Origin: Actinomycetes bacterium | Lineage (GTDB): Bacteria > Actinomycetota > Actinomycetes > Actinomycetales > Dermatophilaceae | NCBI GenBank assembly: GCA_023389095.1 | Contig: JAEWFB010000302.1 | Span: forward strand, 1-5,907 | Length of the DNA: 5,907 nt | Reading direction: 5' to 3' | In this document: one piece after another, positions 1 through 5,877 of the stretch | Layout of the letters: each line of letters begins with the position of its first letter | Numbering within the stretch: position 1 is the stretch's first letter | Notes under the pieces: model-generated | The model's input: the letters and a program-made list of their open reading frames with translations, nothing else | Told to the model about the DNA's origin: nothing | The model's database searches: none | Translations under genes and position numbers: made by a program

Positions 1-128
1 ACCGCGAGCAGCGCGACGCGTTCGAGGCCGCGTGCCGCGACACCGGCGTCCGCCTGCACGCCGCCGCGGTCGCCGGCCGTGACGACGTGCTGACGTTGGC
101 GCCGGACAGCGGGTGCGCGGCTGCCTGA
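1..128 (+). CDS. C-terminal end of an unrecognised protein (partial)
   Basis: Only the last 41 codons are present, read from base 3 and ending at TGA 126-128; the start lies left of the window. The visible tail begins REQRDAFEAACRDTGVRLH and ends DSGCAAA. Nearly every codon in this frame ends in G or C, with the few exceptions near the end, which is the bias of a real coding frame in this genome. The tail reads as an amphipathic helix followed by short strands and has no membrane segment or catalytic motif. It vaguely resembles the ends of alpha/beta (Rossmann or vWA-like) domains, but this is too little to assign a family. It lies 62 bases ahead of the next likely start on the same strand and may be cotranscribed with the two small membrane-protein genes. 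Confidence 0.6.
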   Translation, partial: REQRDAFEAACRDTGVRLHAAAVAGRDDVLTLAPDSGCAAA

Positions 129-190
129 GCCGCTCGTCCGGTGTGCTCGCCCGGGGCCGGGGGTACGGGACCGGTGTGAGCGAAGGACGG

Positions 191-439
191 ATGTACCGGT
201 ACCGGTCCGAGGTCGGCGGCACGTGGTGGGCGGCGCTCGGCGTCGTCACCGTGCTGCTCGGCGTCGTCGGACGCCCCTCCAGCGGGTTCTGGAGCCCGTT
301 CCTGTGGTGCGTCGTCGGCTTCGTCCTCGGGTCCCTGCTCACCGTCGCCGTGTCCGCGACTCGCGTGCCGGCGCGGTCCGAGGACGAGGCGTTCGCCCGG
401 ATGCCTTCCCCTGCGACCCGACGTGAGGACCGGCGGTGA
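191..439 (+). CDS. Small two-helix membrane protein, unknown function
   Basis: This is an 82-residue protein. Two hydrophobic stretches, about residues 12-27 and 36-56, are separated by a short Gly/Pro/Ser-rich turn (GRPSSGFWSP). A charged tail of about 25 residues (SEDEAFARM, RREDRR) follows, so it is probably an inner-membrane hairpin with a cytoplasmic C-terminus. I chose ATG 191 because a purine-rich GAAGGA lies three bases upstream; that spacing is short. GTG 176 (87 residues) is a fair alternative, while GTG 113 would overlap the preceding gene and add a non-hydrophobic leader. Its stop codon overlaps the start of the next gene, so the two are very probably translationally coupled. The pairing and size recall the small accessory genes of actinobacterial arf-type loci, but no motif settles this, and no function is claimed. 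Confidence 0.6.
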   Translation: MYRYRSEVGGTWWAALGVVTVLLGVVGRPSSGFWSPFLWCVVGFVLGSLLTVAVSATRVPARSEDEAFARMPSPATRREDRR

Positions 440-705
440 GGGGCGTGCTGTTCCTCGTCGCCTTCGTCGCCGGTGCCGCCATCACCTGGCTGCTCACGGT
501 GCACCGGGTGTCCCGTGAGGGGAGCCCCGACACCCCCGACACCCCCGACGCCGCCGTGGCCGCGTCGGACTTCGGCGGCTCGAGGTCGGAGGAGAGCTCC
601 GGCCTGGCGGGCGCCCGGTGGATGGGCGACGCCGAGGACGAGGACGCCCTCCTGCCGGATGCCCACAGCCCTCGGGCGCGGCCCGGCACGCCACCCCCGG
701 CCTGA
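436..705 (+). CDS. Small single-helix membrane protein, ArfB/ArfC-like
   Basis: This is an 89-residue protein starting with GTG at 436, inside the stop codon of the previous gene (GTGA overlap). It is preceded by a good ribosome-binding site, GAGGA at 425-429 with a 6-base spacer. Residues 3-22 form one transmembrane helix, followed by TVHRVSREG. The pattern of a Gly/Ala-rich helix ending in ITWLLTVHRVSRE is what I recall from the actinobacterial channel accessory proteins ArfB and ArfC; this is a resemblance from memory, not a search result. The rest is a low-complexity soluble tail: an in-frame repeat PDTPDTPD at residues 31-38 (from a 9-base DNA repeat), an acidic stretch DAEDEDA at about 65-71, and a Pro-rich end. 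The tail lacks the C-terminal sunset-type domain of some ArfC proteins, so any family membership rests on the helix alone. It is probably anchored with the tail in the cytoplasm. Confidence 0.6.
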   Translation: MRGVLFLVAFVAGAAITWLLTVHRVSREGSPDTPDTPDAAVAASDFGGSRSEESSGLAGARWMGDAEDEDALLPDAHSPRARPGTPPPA

Positions 706-719
706 CCGTGGCCTGACCG
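699..719 (+). repeat. Two tandem copies of an 11-base unit spanning a stop codon
   Basis: GGCCTGACCG at 699-708 is followed after one base by the same ten bases at 710-719. The first copy contains the TGA stop (703-705) of the small membrane-protein gene; the second TGA is out of frame with it. This looks like a small slippage duplication at the 3' end of the gene and has no obvious function. Confidence 0.5.
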
Positions 720-749
720 CGAGGCGCGCACCGATCCGTGGGAGACCGC

Positions 750-764
750 CCCGCGCAACGCGGG
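750..764 (+). terminator. Short GC hairpin, possible terminator
   Basis: CCCGCG (750-755) and CGCGGG (759-764) form a perfect 6-bp stem with a three-base CAA loop, 45 bases after the stop of the small membrane-protein gene. There is no T-run after it. Hairpins without a T-tract can terminate in actinobacteria, and the position between two transcription units is right. However, a 6-bp GC stem is also easily found by chance in DNA this rich in G and C. Confidence 0.25.
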
Positions 765-797
765 ATCCGAAGGTCACGTGCTCGGGGAGGCCGCGAG

Positions 798-827
798 TTC
801 GGAGCAGCGGGGACCGGCAGGTAACCT
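798..827 (+). promoter_or_regulatory. Weak candidate promoter for the mcrB-like operon
   Basis: TAACCT at 822-827 fits the TAnnnT pattern of actinobacterial -10 boxes and is one of the few AT-containing spots in the 197-base gap before the mcrB-like gene. A poor -35 match, TTCGGA at 798-803, lies 18 bases upstream. Transcription would start near 834, leaving a leader of about 70 bases. No clear operator or riboswitch fold is visible in 706-902. The assignment rests on pattern and position only. Confidence 0.25.
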
Positions 828-891
828 TTTGCGCGGTCCTGTGCGCACCTCCACACGCGCAGTCACTACGACGCCCGAGAAGTGGGCGTGC

Positions 892-898
892 AAGGGAG
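892..898 (+). promoter_or_regulatory. Ribosome-binding site setting the mcrB-like start
   Basis: AAGGGAG lies four bases ahead of ATG 903. This favours ATG 903 over the in-frame GTG at 882, which would add only seven residues (up to GVQGSL) and has no comparable purine-rich sequence at the right distance. Confidence 0.6.
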
Positions 899-902
899 CC
901 TG

Positions 903-3716
903 ATGACACGCAGCGACACCGTCGACGTCAAGCGATGGCGCGCCAAGTACACGCTCATCGAGCGTGCCGCCGAGGCCGACAAGGATGCCCAGGCCCTCTT
1001 CGCCGAGCTCGACTCCGAGCGCGCCGCGCGCAACGGCGAGCTGCGGGAGATCCTCGCCGACCTCGTCGCGAGCAGCGACCTCGTCGCCTTCAAGGAGGCG
1101 ATGAACCAGTGGGCGCGCAAGGACGGCCCGTACGTCGGCTTCGGCCCGGTGGGCGGCCCGTGGCTCGCGACGCTCGCACGGCGCGCCGACGAGGACTACG
1201 CGGAGGTCGTCGGGCTGCTCAAGCTGACGCTCCAGACCCCGGCGTCCCCGCAGGACGCCGCCGACAAGCTGCAGGCCATCGAGGCGTTCCTCGCCCGCGG
1301 CGGCTCGCGTGGGCACCGTGCCCCGAGCCCGGCCCAGACGGCCTACGTGCTCTCGCTCTTCTGGTCCACCGACGACGGCGGCGCGTGGCCGCTGATGTGG
1401 GAGAACGCCCCCCACATGCTGCAGCGCCTCGGCTGGCTCGAGCGTGGCCTCAGCCATGCCGAGCGGTACGTCGCCTTCGCCGACCTCTGCGCGGCCCTGC
1501 GCCCCGAGGACCCCCGCTACGCCGCACGCATCCTCTGGTACTTCAAGGAGACCGAGGCCTTCGTCGGCATCGCCCCGAAGATCCTCGACGTCTGCGTCGA
1601 GGCGGCCGAGCTGGCCGCGGAGTTCCGTCCGGCCACCGGGTACCCGAGTGGCCGGCACGAGGAGCGGGCCGCCGACCTCGCGCGCCAGCTGCGCGGCGAG
1701 GCCGACCACGTCTCCGACAGCCTCATCGAGCGGCTGTCCACCGAGACCGGCCTCTACCTCGAGGCCCCGACCCTCGCGCTGCAGCAGCACGCCGGCGAGG
1801 ACTCGGCCTACCGCTCCGACCTCTACGCGTCGTGGATCCTCGTCGGCGGCGCCGGCGCGCCCGGCTTCCGCCTCTGGGTGACGCCCTCCGGCGTCGCCTT
1901 CGGGCTGCACGGCGGCTGGGAGGGCGAGGGCGACGAGCAGCTGCGCGACGTCGCGACCCTCGTGCAGGAGCACCTGCCGCGGGGCCTGACCTTCGTGCGC
2001 GTCCACGAGGACGGGCGTCCCGACCGGCTCGAGCCCGCGGGGCGCGAGTACGCCTCCGGCGAGGTCTTCGCCGGACGCTGGTGGAAGGGCGAGGAGGCAC
2101 TGGGCCGTGCGGACTTCGCCGACGACGTCGTCACGACGGCCCGCGCCCTGACGCCCCTGCTGCGCTTCCTCAACTCGAGCCAGCGCGGCACCGTCGACGA
2201 CCCCGAGCTCGAGCTCGCCGCCATGGTCGACCTCGAGAGCGAGGTCGAGATCTTCCGCGCCGACCGGCCCTACCCCAACGAGCGCGACGCCTGGCACCAG
2301 GAGCAGCGCCGCGTCTTCGCGGCGTGCCTGTCCAAGGAGGGGCTCGAGGACTTCGACCTGCCGACGTTCAAGCGCATCGTCTCCACCCGCGGCTACGGCG
2401 ACATCGGCGCCCAGTCGGTGCTCATCAGCTCGATCAACGCCCTCGACGCCGCCGGCATCGACCAGCTGCGCCTCATGGTCCGCGAGCTGCTCTGGGGCGA
2501 GGGGCGCGACGAGGAGCGGATCAACCGCGTCCTCGGCTCGGAGGACCTGCCGGTGCAGGGCTTCGGCGAGAGCGTCGTGCTCAAGCTGTTCGCCATCGCC
2601 CACCCCGAGCACTGGCTCCCGCTGTTCACCCACGGGGGCGACTCCGGCAAGGTCGCGATGCTCAAGCGGCTCGGCGGCCCGGCCCGCTGGACCGAGGGCA
2701 AGTCCCGCGGGCGCATGCACGTCGAGACCAACGCCCTGCTGCGCCAGACCCTCGACCCGCTCCTGCCGGGCGACCCGTGGGGCCAGGCCCAGCTCGCGCA
2801 CTGGCTCATGCGTCGCTCCGACAAGGCTCTCGTGCCCGACCACGACGCCATCGGCGAGGCGGCCCAGGAGCTGCTCATCGACGAGTCGTTCCTGCGCGAG
2901 ATCCGCTCGCTGCTCGAGGAGAAGAAGCAGGTCATCTTCTACGGCCCGCCCGGCACCGGCAAGACCTACCTGGCGCAGCGGTTCGCGGCGGCCCTGCAGC
3001 CCGACCCGGCCAAGCGCGACATCGTCCAGTTCCACCCGAGCAGCAGCTACGAGGACTTCTTCGAGGGGTTCCGGCCGCAGATCGACCACCAGGGCCAGAT
3101 GGTCTACGAGCTGCGCAAGGGCCCGCTGGCCCTGCTCGCCGAGGCGGCCGAGGCCGACCCGCTGACGCCGCACATCATGATCATCGACGAGATCAACCGC
3201 GCGAACCTGCCGCGGGTCTTCGGCGAGCTGCTCTTCCTGCTCGAGTACCGCTCGCACTCGGTCAAGACGAGCTACCGGCCCGACGAGGGGTTCGAGCTGC
3301 CGCCGAACCTCTACTTCATCGGCACGATGAACACCGCCGACCGCTCGATCGCGCTCGTCGACGCGGCGCTGCGCCGTCGCTTCGACTTCGTCCCGTTCAT
3401 GCCGCACGACGGTCCGATGGAGGGGCTGCTGCGGCGCTGGCTCGAGGCCAACGACGGGCCGGTGTGGGTGGCCGCCCTCGTTGACCGCGTCAACGAGGAC
3501 CTGCGTCGTGCCCTCCGTGGGCCGCACCTGCAGATCGGCCACAGCTACTTCATGCGGCCGGGCCTCGACGACGACTCGGCGCTGCGCAGGATCTGGGACT
3601 ACAACGTCTACCCGTTCATCGAGGACCAGCTCTACGGCCGCGAGCACGAGCTGGCGCAGTTCCGCTGGGAGAACGTCGTCGCCCGCTACGGCCAGCTCGA
3701 CCTGACCCGCCCGTGA
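903..3716 (+). CDS. mcrB: McrB-family AAA+ GTPase with a large unassigned N-terminal half
   Basis: A 937-residue cytoplasmic protein, the motor and probable sensor of a type IV restriction system. The C-terminal motor is clear: Walker A GPPGTGKT at 681-688, Walker B IMIIDEINR at 758-766 (D762, E763), the McrB signature MNTADRS at 809-815, which in this family goes with GTP use, and arginines 824-826 in ALRRRF. IGHSYF at 878-883 and the following IWDYNVYPFIEDQ match the usual end of the family. E. coli McrB is about half this length; the difference is all N-terminal. Residues 1-280 are mostly helical and unrecognised. Residues 305-425 alternate strands and helices (YASWILVGG, FRLWVTPSGVAFGLHGG). 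Residues 465-640 form a helical segment with GFGESVVLKLFAIAHPEHWLPLF, a pattern I associate with the stretch ahead of the motor in other McrB-like proteins. The McrC-family partner follows 25 bases downstream. The motor call is firm; the substrate is not known, and a defence function other than modified-DNA cleavage remains possible. The symbol reflects the family, not proven equivalence. Confidence 0.93.
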   Translation: MTRSDTVDVKRWRAKYTLIERAAEADKDAQALFAELDSERAARNGELREILADLVASSDLVAFKEAMNQWARKDGPYVGFGPVGGPWLATLARRADEDYAEVVGLLKLTLQTPASPQDAADKLQAIEAFLARGGSRGHRAPSPAQTAYVLSLFWSTDDGGAWPLMWENAPHMLQRLGWLERGLSHAERYVAFADLCAALRPEDPRYAARILWYFKETEAFVGIAPKILDVCVEAAELAAEFRPATGYPSGRHEERAADLARQLRGEADHVSDSLIERLSTETGLYLEAPTLALQQHAGEDSAYRSDLYASWILVGGAGAPGFRLWVTPSGVAFGLHGGWEGEGDEQLRDVATLVQEHLPRGLTFVRVHEDGRPDRLEPAGREYASGEVFAGRWWKGEEALGRADFADDVVTTARALTPLLRFLNSSQRGTVDDPELELAAMVDLESEVEIFRADRPYPNERDAWHQEQRRVFAACLSKEGLEDFDLPTFKRIVSTRGYGDIGAQSVLISSINALDAAGIDQLRLMVRELLWGEGRDEERINRVLGSEDLPVQGFGESVVLKLFAIAHPEHWLPLFTHGGDSGKVAMLKRLGGPARWTEGKSRGRMHVETNALLRQTLDPLLPGDPWGQAQLAHWLMRRSDKALVPDHDAIGEAAQELLIDESFLREIRSLLEEKKQVIFYGPPGTGKTYLAQRFAAALQPDPAKRDIVQFHPSSSYEDFFEGFRPQIDHQGQMVYELRKGPLALLAEAAEADPLTPHIMIIDEINRANLPRVFGELLFLLEYRSHSVKTSYRPDEGFELPPNLYFIGTMNTADRSIALVDAALRRRFDFVPFMPHDGPMEGLLRRWLEANDGPVWVAALVDRVNEDLRRALRGPHLQIGHSYFMRPGLDDDSALRRIWDYNVYPFIEDQLYGREHELAQFRWENVVARYGQLDLTRP

Positions 3717-3720
3717 GAGC

Positions 3721-3747
3721 CGTGACCGTCGTGACCCGCCGATGACC
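3721..3747 (+). repeat. Short imperfect tandem repeat between the mcrB- and mcrC-like genes
   Basis: CGTGACC occurs at 3721-3727 and 3730-3736, with a related CGATGACC at 3740-3747 that contains the mcrC-like start codon. The period is 9-10 bases. The repeats occupy the space where a ribosome-binding site would be expected and supply none. They may be slippage products of an ancestral stop/start junction. Confidence 0.4.
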
Positions 3748-4974
3748 ATCGAGCTGCCCCCCATCCCGGAGCACGGACGCTCGGGGCCGGTCCGGCTCGA
3801 CCGGGAGACCCGCGCCGCCCTGGTCAACGCGGCGGGGGAGCGGCTCGTCATCCACGCGACGGCCGACCCCGACGTCGTGACGATCGGCGCGACGAGCTGG
3901 GTGGGGGCGCTGGCCGTGCCCGGGCTCGTCGTGCGCGTCATGCCGCGGGTGTCGGTCACGAACTTCTTCGCGATGCTCGGCGCCGGCGTCTCGCCCGACG
4001 CCTTCGACCACGAGCACGTGACGTGGAGCGACACCGACGAGCTGATCGACGGCGTCGCCTACTTCGCGATCCGCCTCATCGACTCCGCCACGATGCGCGG
4101 CCTCGTGCACGGCTACGTCGCGCGCGAGGAGCGGATGCGCACCATCCGCGGCCGGCTGCTCGTCGAGGAGTTCGCGCGCCGGCCGTGGAACGCCGCCGAG
4201 CCACAGTGCCGCTACGACGACTTCACCAACGACATCCGCGAGAACCAGCTGTTCCGCTGCACCCTGCAGGCGATGCTGTCCTGGCCGCAGCTGGCCCCGC
4301 AGGTGCGCCGCGAGGCGCTCCGGGTGCTGGGGAGGTTCGACGGGGTCAGCGACACCCCCGCCACGCTGCACGCGGTGCCGGTGCCGGTGACCCGGCTCAA
4401 CGAGCACTACGACGACGCCATGCGCCTCTCGCGGCTCGTGCTCCAGGCGATGTCGCTGTCGCACCAGTCGGGCGACCAGCAGGCCAACAGCCTCATGGTC
4501 GACATGGACGACCTCTTCCGCCGCTGGATGGTGCAGGAGCTCGACCAGCGCCTCGCCCCGGACCTGCGGATCGAGACCGAGTCCGACGTCTGGCTCGACG
4601 AGGGCCGGGCCGTGACGATGGTGCCCGACCTCGTCGTGCGGCGCGGCAGCGAGGTCGTGCTCGTCGGCGACGCGAAGTACTCGATGGGCGCCGACGGCTA
4701 CCTGGCCTCGCGCGACTACGTCGACCTCGTCGCGTACACGACGGCCATGGGCCTGCCGACCGGCCTGCTCGTGCACTGCAACGCGGCCCGGTCGCCCGAC
4801 TCGGAGATGGTCATCCGCAACGCGGGTACCCGCATCCTGTGTCGCCCGATCCGCCTCGACGGCTCCTACGAGGGCGTGTGCACCTCGCTCGACGCCGTCG
4901 CCGACCTCGTGCGCGAGCTCGCCGACGCCCCGGGTGAGCTCGAGGTGCCGACGCTGATCCGCGCCCGTCGCTGA
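3742..4974 (+). CDS. mcrC: McrC-family PD-(D/E)xK nuclease subunit
   Basis: A 410-residue protein expected to join the McrB-like ring, stimulate its GTPase and cut DNA. The nuclease core is visible: PDLVV with D296, then VLVGDAKY with D310 and K312. The spacing matches the known McrC active site, where two aspartates about 13 residues apart precede A-K. The N-terminal half carries family features: a beta-rich domain at 1-70, NFFAMLG at 74-80, GYVAREERMRTIRGRLLVEE at 124-143, and the helical TNDIRENQLFRCTLQ at 162-175, equivalent to the usual EN-L segment. After the core, many McrC proteins have a Q-x3-Y helix; here the stretch is RDYVDLVAY (324-332), with D328 where Q would be expected. It is somewhat longer than E. 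coli McrC (about 350 residues). ATG 3742 is the only in-frame start after the upstream stop; there is no good ribosome-binding site, so translation may depend on ribosomes finishing the upstream gene. Confidence 0.92.
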   Translation: MTIELPPIPEHGRSGPVRLDRETRAALVNAAGERLVIHATADPDVVTIGATSWVGALAVPGLVVRVMPRVSVTNFFAMLGAGVSPDAFDHEHVTWSDTDELIDGVAYFAIRLIDSATMRGLVHGYVAREERMRTIRGRLLVEEFARRPWNAAEPQCRYDDFTNDIRENQLFRCTLQAMLSWPQLAPQVRREALRVLGRFDGVSDTPATLHAVPVPVTRLNEHYDDAMRLSRLVLQAMSLSHQSGDQQANSLMVDMDDLFRRWMVQELDQRLAPDLRIETESDVWLDEGRAVTMVPDLVVRRGSEVVLVGDAKYSMGADGYLASRDYVDLVAYTTAMGLPTGLLVHCNAARSPDSEMVIRNAGTRILCRPIRLDGSYEGVCTSLDAVADLVRELADAPGELEVPTLIRARR

Positions 4975-5036
4975 CACCGGCACGACGCCGAATCGCCGCT
5001 CTGCCAAGGCTGTTCCACGGATCACACCGCATTCCG

Positions 5037-5065
5037 TTGTGGCTGGCGAACGCTACTACTACCGT
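5037..5065 (+). promoter_or_regulatory. Probable promoter of the DoxX-family gene
   Basis: TTGTGG at 5037-5042 serves as a -35 box, followed by exactly 17 bases and TACCGT at 5060-5065, which fits the TAnnnT form of a -10 box. The start of transcription would fall near 5072, giving an untranslated leader of about 50 bases. The segment 4990-5115 is distinctly less GC-rich than the flanking genes, as expected of a promoter. No convincing terminator for the mcrBC-like operon is seen between 4975 and this promoter. Confidence 0.45.
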
Positions 5066-5073
5066 TTGTAGTA
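5057..5073. promoter_or_regulatory. Inverted repeat over the -10 box, likely repressor operator
   Basis: TACTAC (5057-5062) and GTAGTA (5068-5073) are perfect 6-bp arms around a 5-base centre (CGTTT). An extra CTAC just upstream offers a second, shifted left half-site at 5054-5059. The repeat overlaps the predicted -10 box and start site, where a bound repressor would block transcription. The outer arms and the TGTA in the centre-right resemble operators of the BlaI/MecI winged-helix family (TACTACA/TGTAGTA type), which also occur in mycobacteria. The regulator family is inferred from this resemblance only; no regulator gene is in the window. Confidence 0.5.
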
Positions 5074-5122
5074 CCGACAGAAGTAGCTGCCGGAACACCT
5101 CGAAGTTCTGGAGTTGAGCACC

Positions 5123-5716
5123 ATGGCCACCATCCACCGTGACACCCCCGTCAGCGGCGACTCGGGCACCGCTGGCACCACGACGCACGACCCGACCAAG
5201 GGCGTCGTCACGTTCCAGGAGGAGGTCGTCCGCTCGGACATCGCTCGCAAGCTGCTCGCCGGCCTGCGTCTCGTCCTCGGGTTCACCTTCCTCTGGCCCT
5301 TCCTCGACAAGCTCTTCGGCCTCGGCTACGCCACCCCGTCCGCGCAGGCGTGGATCCACGGCGGCACCCCGGCCCAGGGCTTCATGAAGCACGCCGCAGG
5401 CCCGTTCGCAGGCTTCTTCAAGAACATCGCCGGCCCGTGGGCCGACTGGGTGTTCATGACCGGCCTGCTCTGCATCGGCGTCGCCCTCATCGCCGGCGCA
5501 GGCCTGAAGATCGCGGCCTGGACCGGTGCACTCCTGCTCGCCCTCATGTACCTGGCCGAGTTCCCGCTCGGGCAGTCGGGCATGACCAACCCGCTCGTCG
5601 ACAGCCACTGGATCGAGGCCCTGGGCATCGCGGTTCTCGCCGCGACCTACGCCGGGGACACGTGGGGTCTGGGCAAGTGGTGGGGCCGTAAGGTCGGTAA
5701 CGGCTTCCTGCGGTGA
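5123..5716 (+). CDS. DoxX-family integral membrane protein
   Basis: A 197-residue protein with four predicted membrane helices, at about 44-66, 107-128, 129-147 and 163-179, after a 40-residue polar N-terminus rich in Thr, Ser and Gly. The topology and the segments LRLVLGFTFLWPFLDKLFGLG, AWIHGGTPAQGFMK, GPFAGFFKNIAGPWADWVF and LMYLAEFPL are typical of actinobacterial DoxX/DoxD-like proteins. The archaeal founder, DoxD, is a subunit of thiosulfate:quinone oxidoreductase. Bacterial members have mostly been linked to redox and thiol stress, and many have no tested function, so no reaction is assigned. ATG 5123 is chosen because GGAG at 5110-5113 sits nine bases upstream; an in-frame TTG at 5114 directly abuts that GGAG and would add only three residues. 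The gene has its own promoter and palindromic operator candidate upstream and a hairpin terminator downstream, so it is probably a single-gene unit unrelated to the mcrBC-like operon. Confidence 0.88.
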   Translation: MATIHRDTPVSGDSGTAGTTTHDPTKGVVTFQEEVVRSDIARKLLAGLRLVLGFTFLWPFLDKLFGLGYATPSAQAWIHGGTPAQGFMKHAAGPFAGFFKNIAGPWADWVFMTGLLCIGVALIAGAGLKIAAWTGALLLALMYLAEFPLGQSGMTNPLVDSHWIEALGIAVLAATYAGDTWGLGKWWGRKVGNGFLR

Positions 5717-5798
5717 GCGAGGCGGTGGGCGCGTCGCTCGACCCGCCCACCACGCAGGACCGGCTCACCCAGCACCACGAACCGGAAACCCTGCCAGC

Positions 5799-5830
5799 GA
5801 GGCGGTCCTCCCGATCGGGAGGGCCGCCTC
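5799..5830. terminator. Strong hairpin terminator after the DoxX gene
   Basis: Bases 5799-5812 (GAGGCGGTCCTCCC) pair with 5817-5830 (GGGAGGGCCGCCTC) to give a 14-bp stem with one G-U wobble and a four-base GATC loop. It lies 82 bases after the DoxX stop. No T-run follows on the plus strand, which is common for terminators in high-GC actinobacteria. The near-perfect symmetry means it could also stop transcription arriving from the right on the minus strand. Confidence 0.75.
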
Positions 5831-5877
5831 CCGCATGTGCCGGGGGCGTCGGTGTGGTGGCTCCGCACCGCCGTCGC

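Noticed and set aside
775..780. CACGTG palindrome in the gap before the mcrB-like gene
   Set aside because: A six-base palindrome is common by chance and has no matching half-sites or promoter element around it.
882..902. GTG 882 as the start of the mcrB-like gene
   Set aside because: It would add only seven residues and lacks a ribosome-binding site, whereas ATG 903 has AAGGGAG four bases upstream.
473..3484. A 1003-codon plus-strand frame overlapping the mcrB-like gene
   Set aside because: Its product is dominated by Arg, Ala and Pro, the mark of an out-of-frame reading of GC-rich coding sequence. The overlapping frame carries the Walker and McrB motifs.
774..4034. A 1086-codon open frame on the minus strand across both defence genes
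   Set aside because: It is antisense to two genes with unmistakable family motifs. Long stop-free antisense frames are expected in very GC-rich coding DNA, and its product is a low-complexity Arg/Val/Leu/Glu-rich sequence with no domain signature.
903..4974. Reading the operon as a type I restriction, BREX or DISARM system
   Set aside because: There is no methyltransferase, helicase, phosphatase or other marker gene of those systems; the motor motif MNTADRS and its McrC partner point to the McrBC family.
3616..5025. A 469-codon minus-strand frame across the mcrC-like gene
   Set aside because: It is a shadow of the mcrC-like gene; the product is His/Arg/Val-rich with no recognisable fold.
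4811..5608. A 265-codon minus-strand frame across the doxX promoter and gene
   Set aside because: It runs antisense through the promoter, the palindrome and a clear four-helix membrane protein; there is no motif support.
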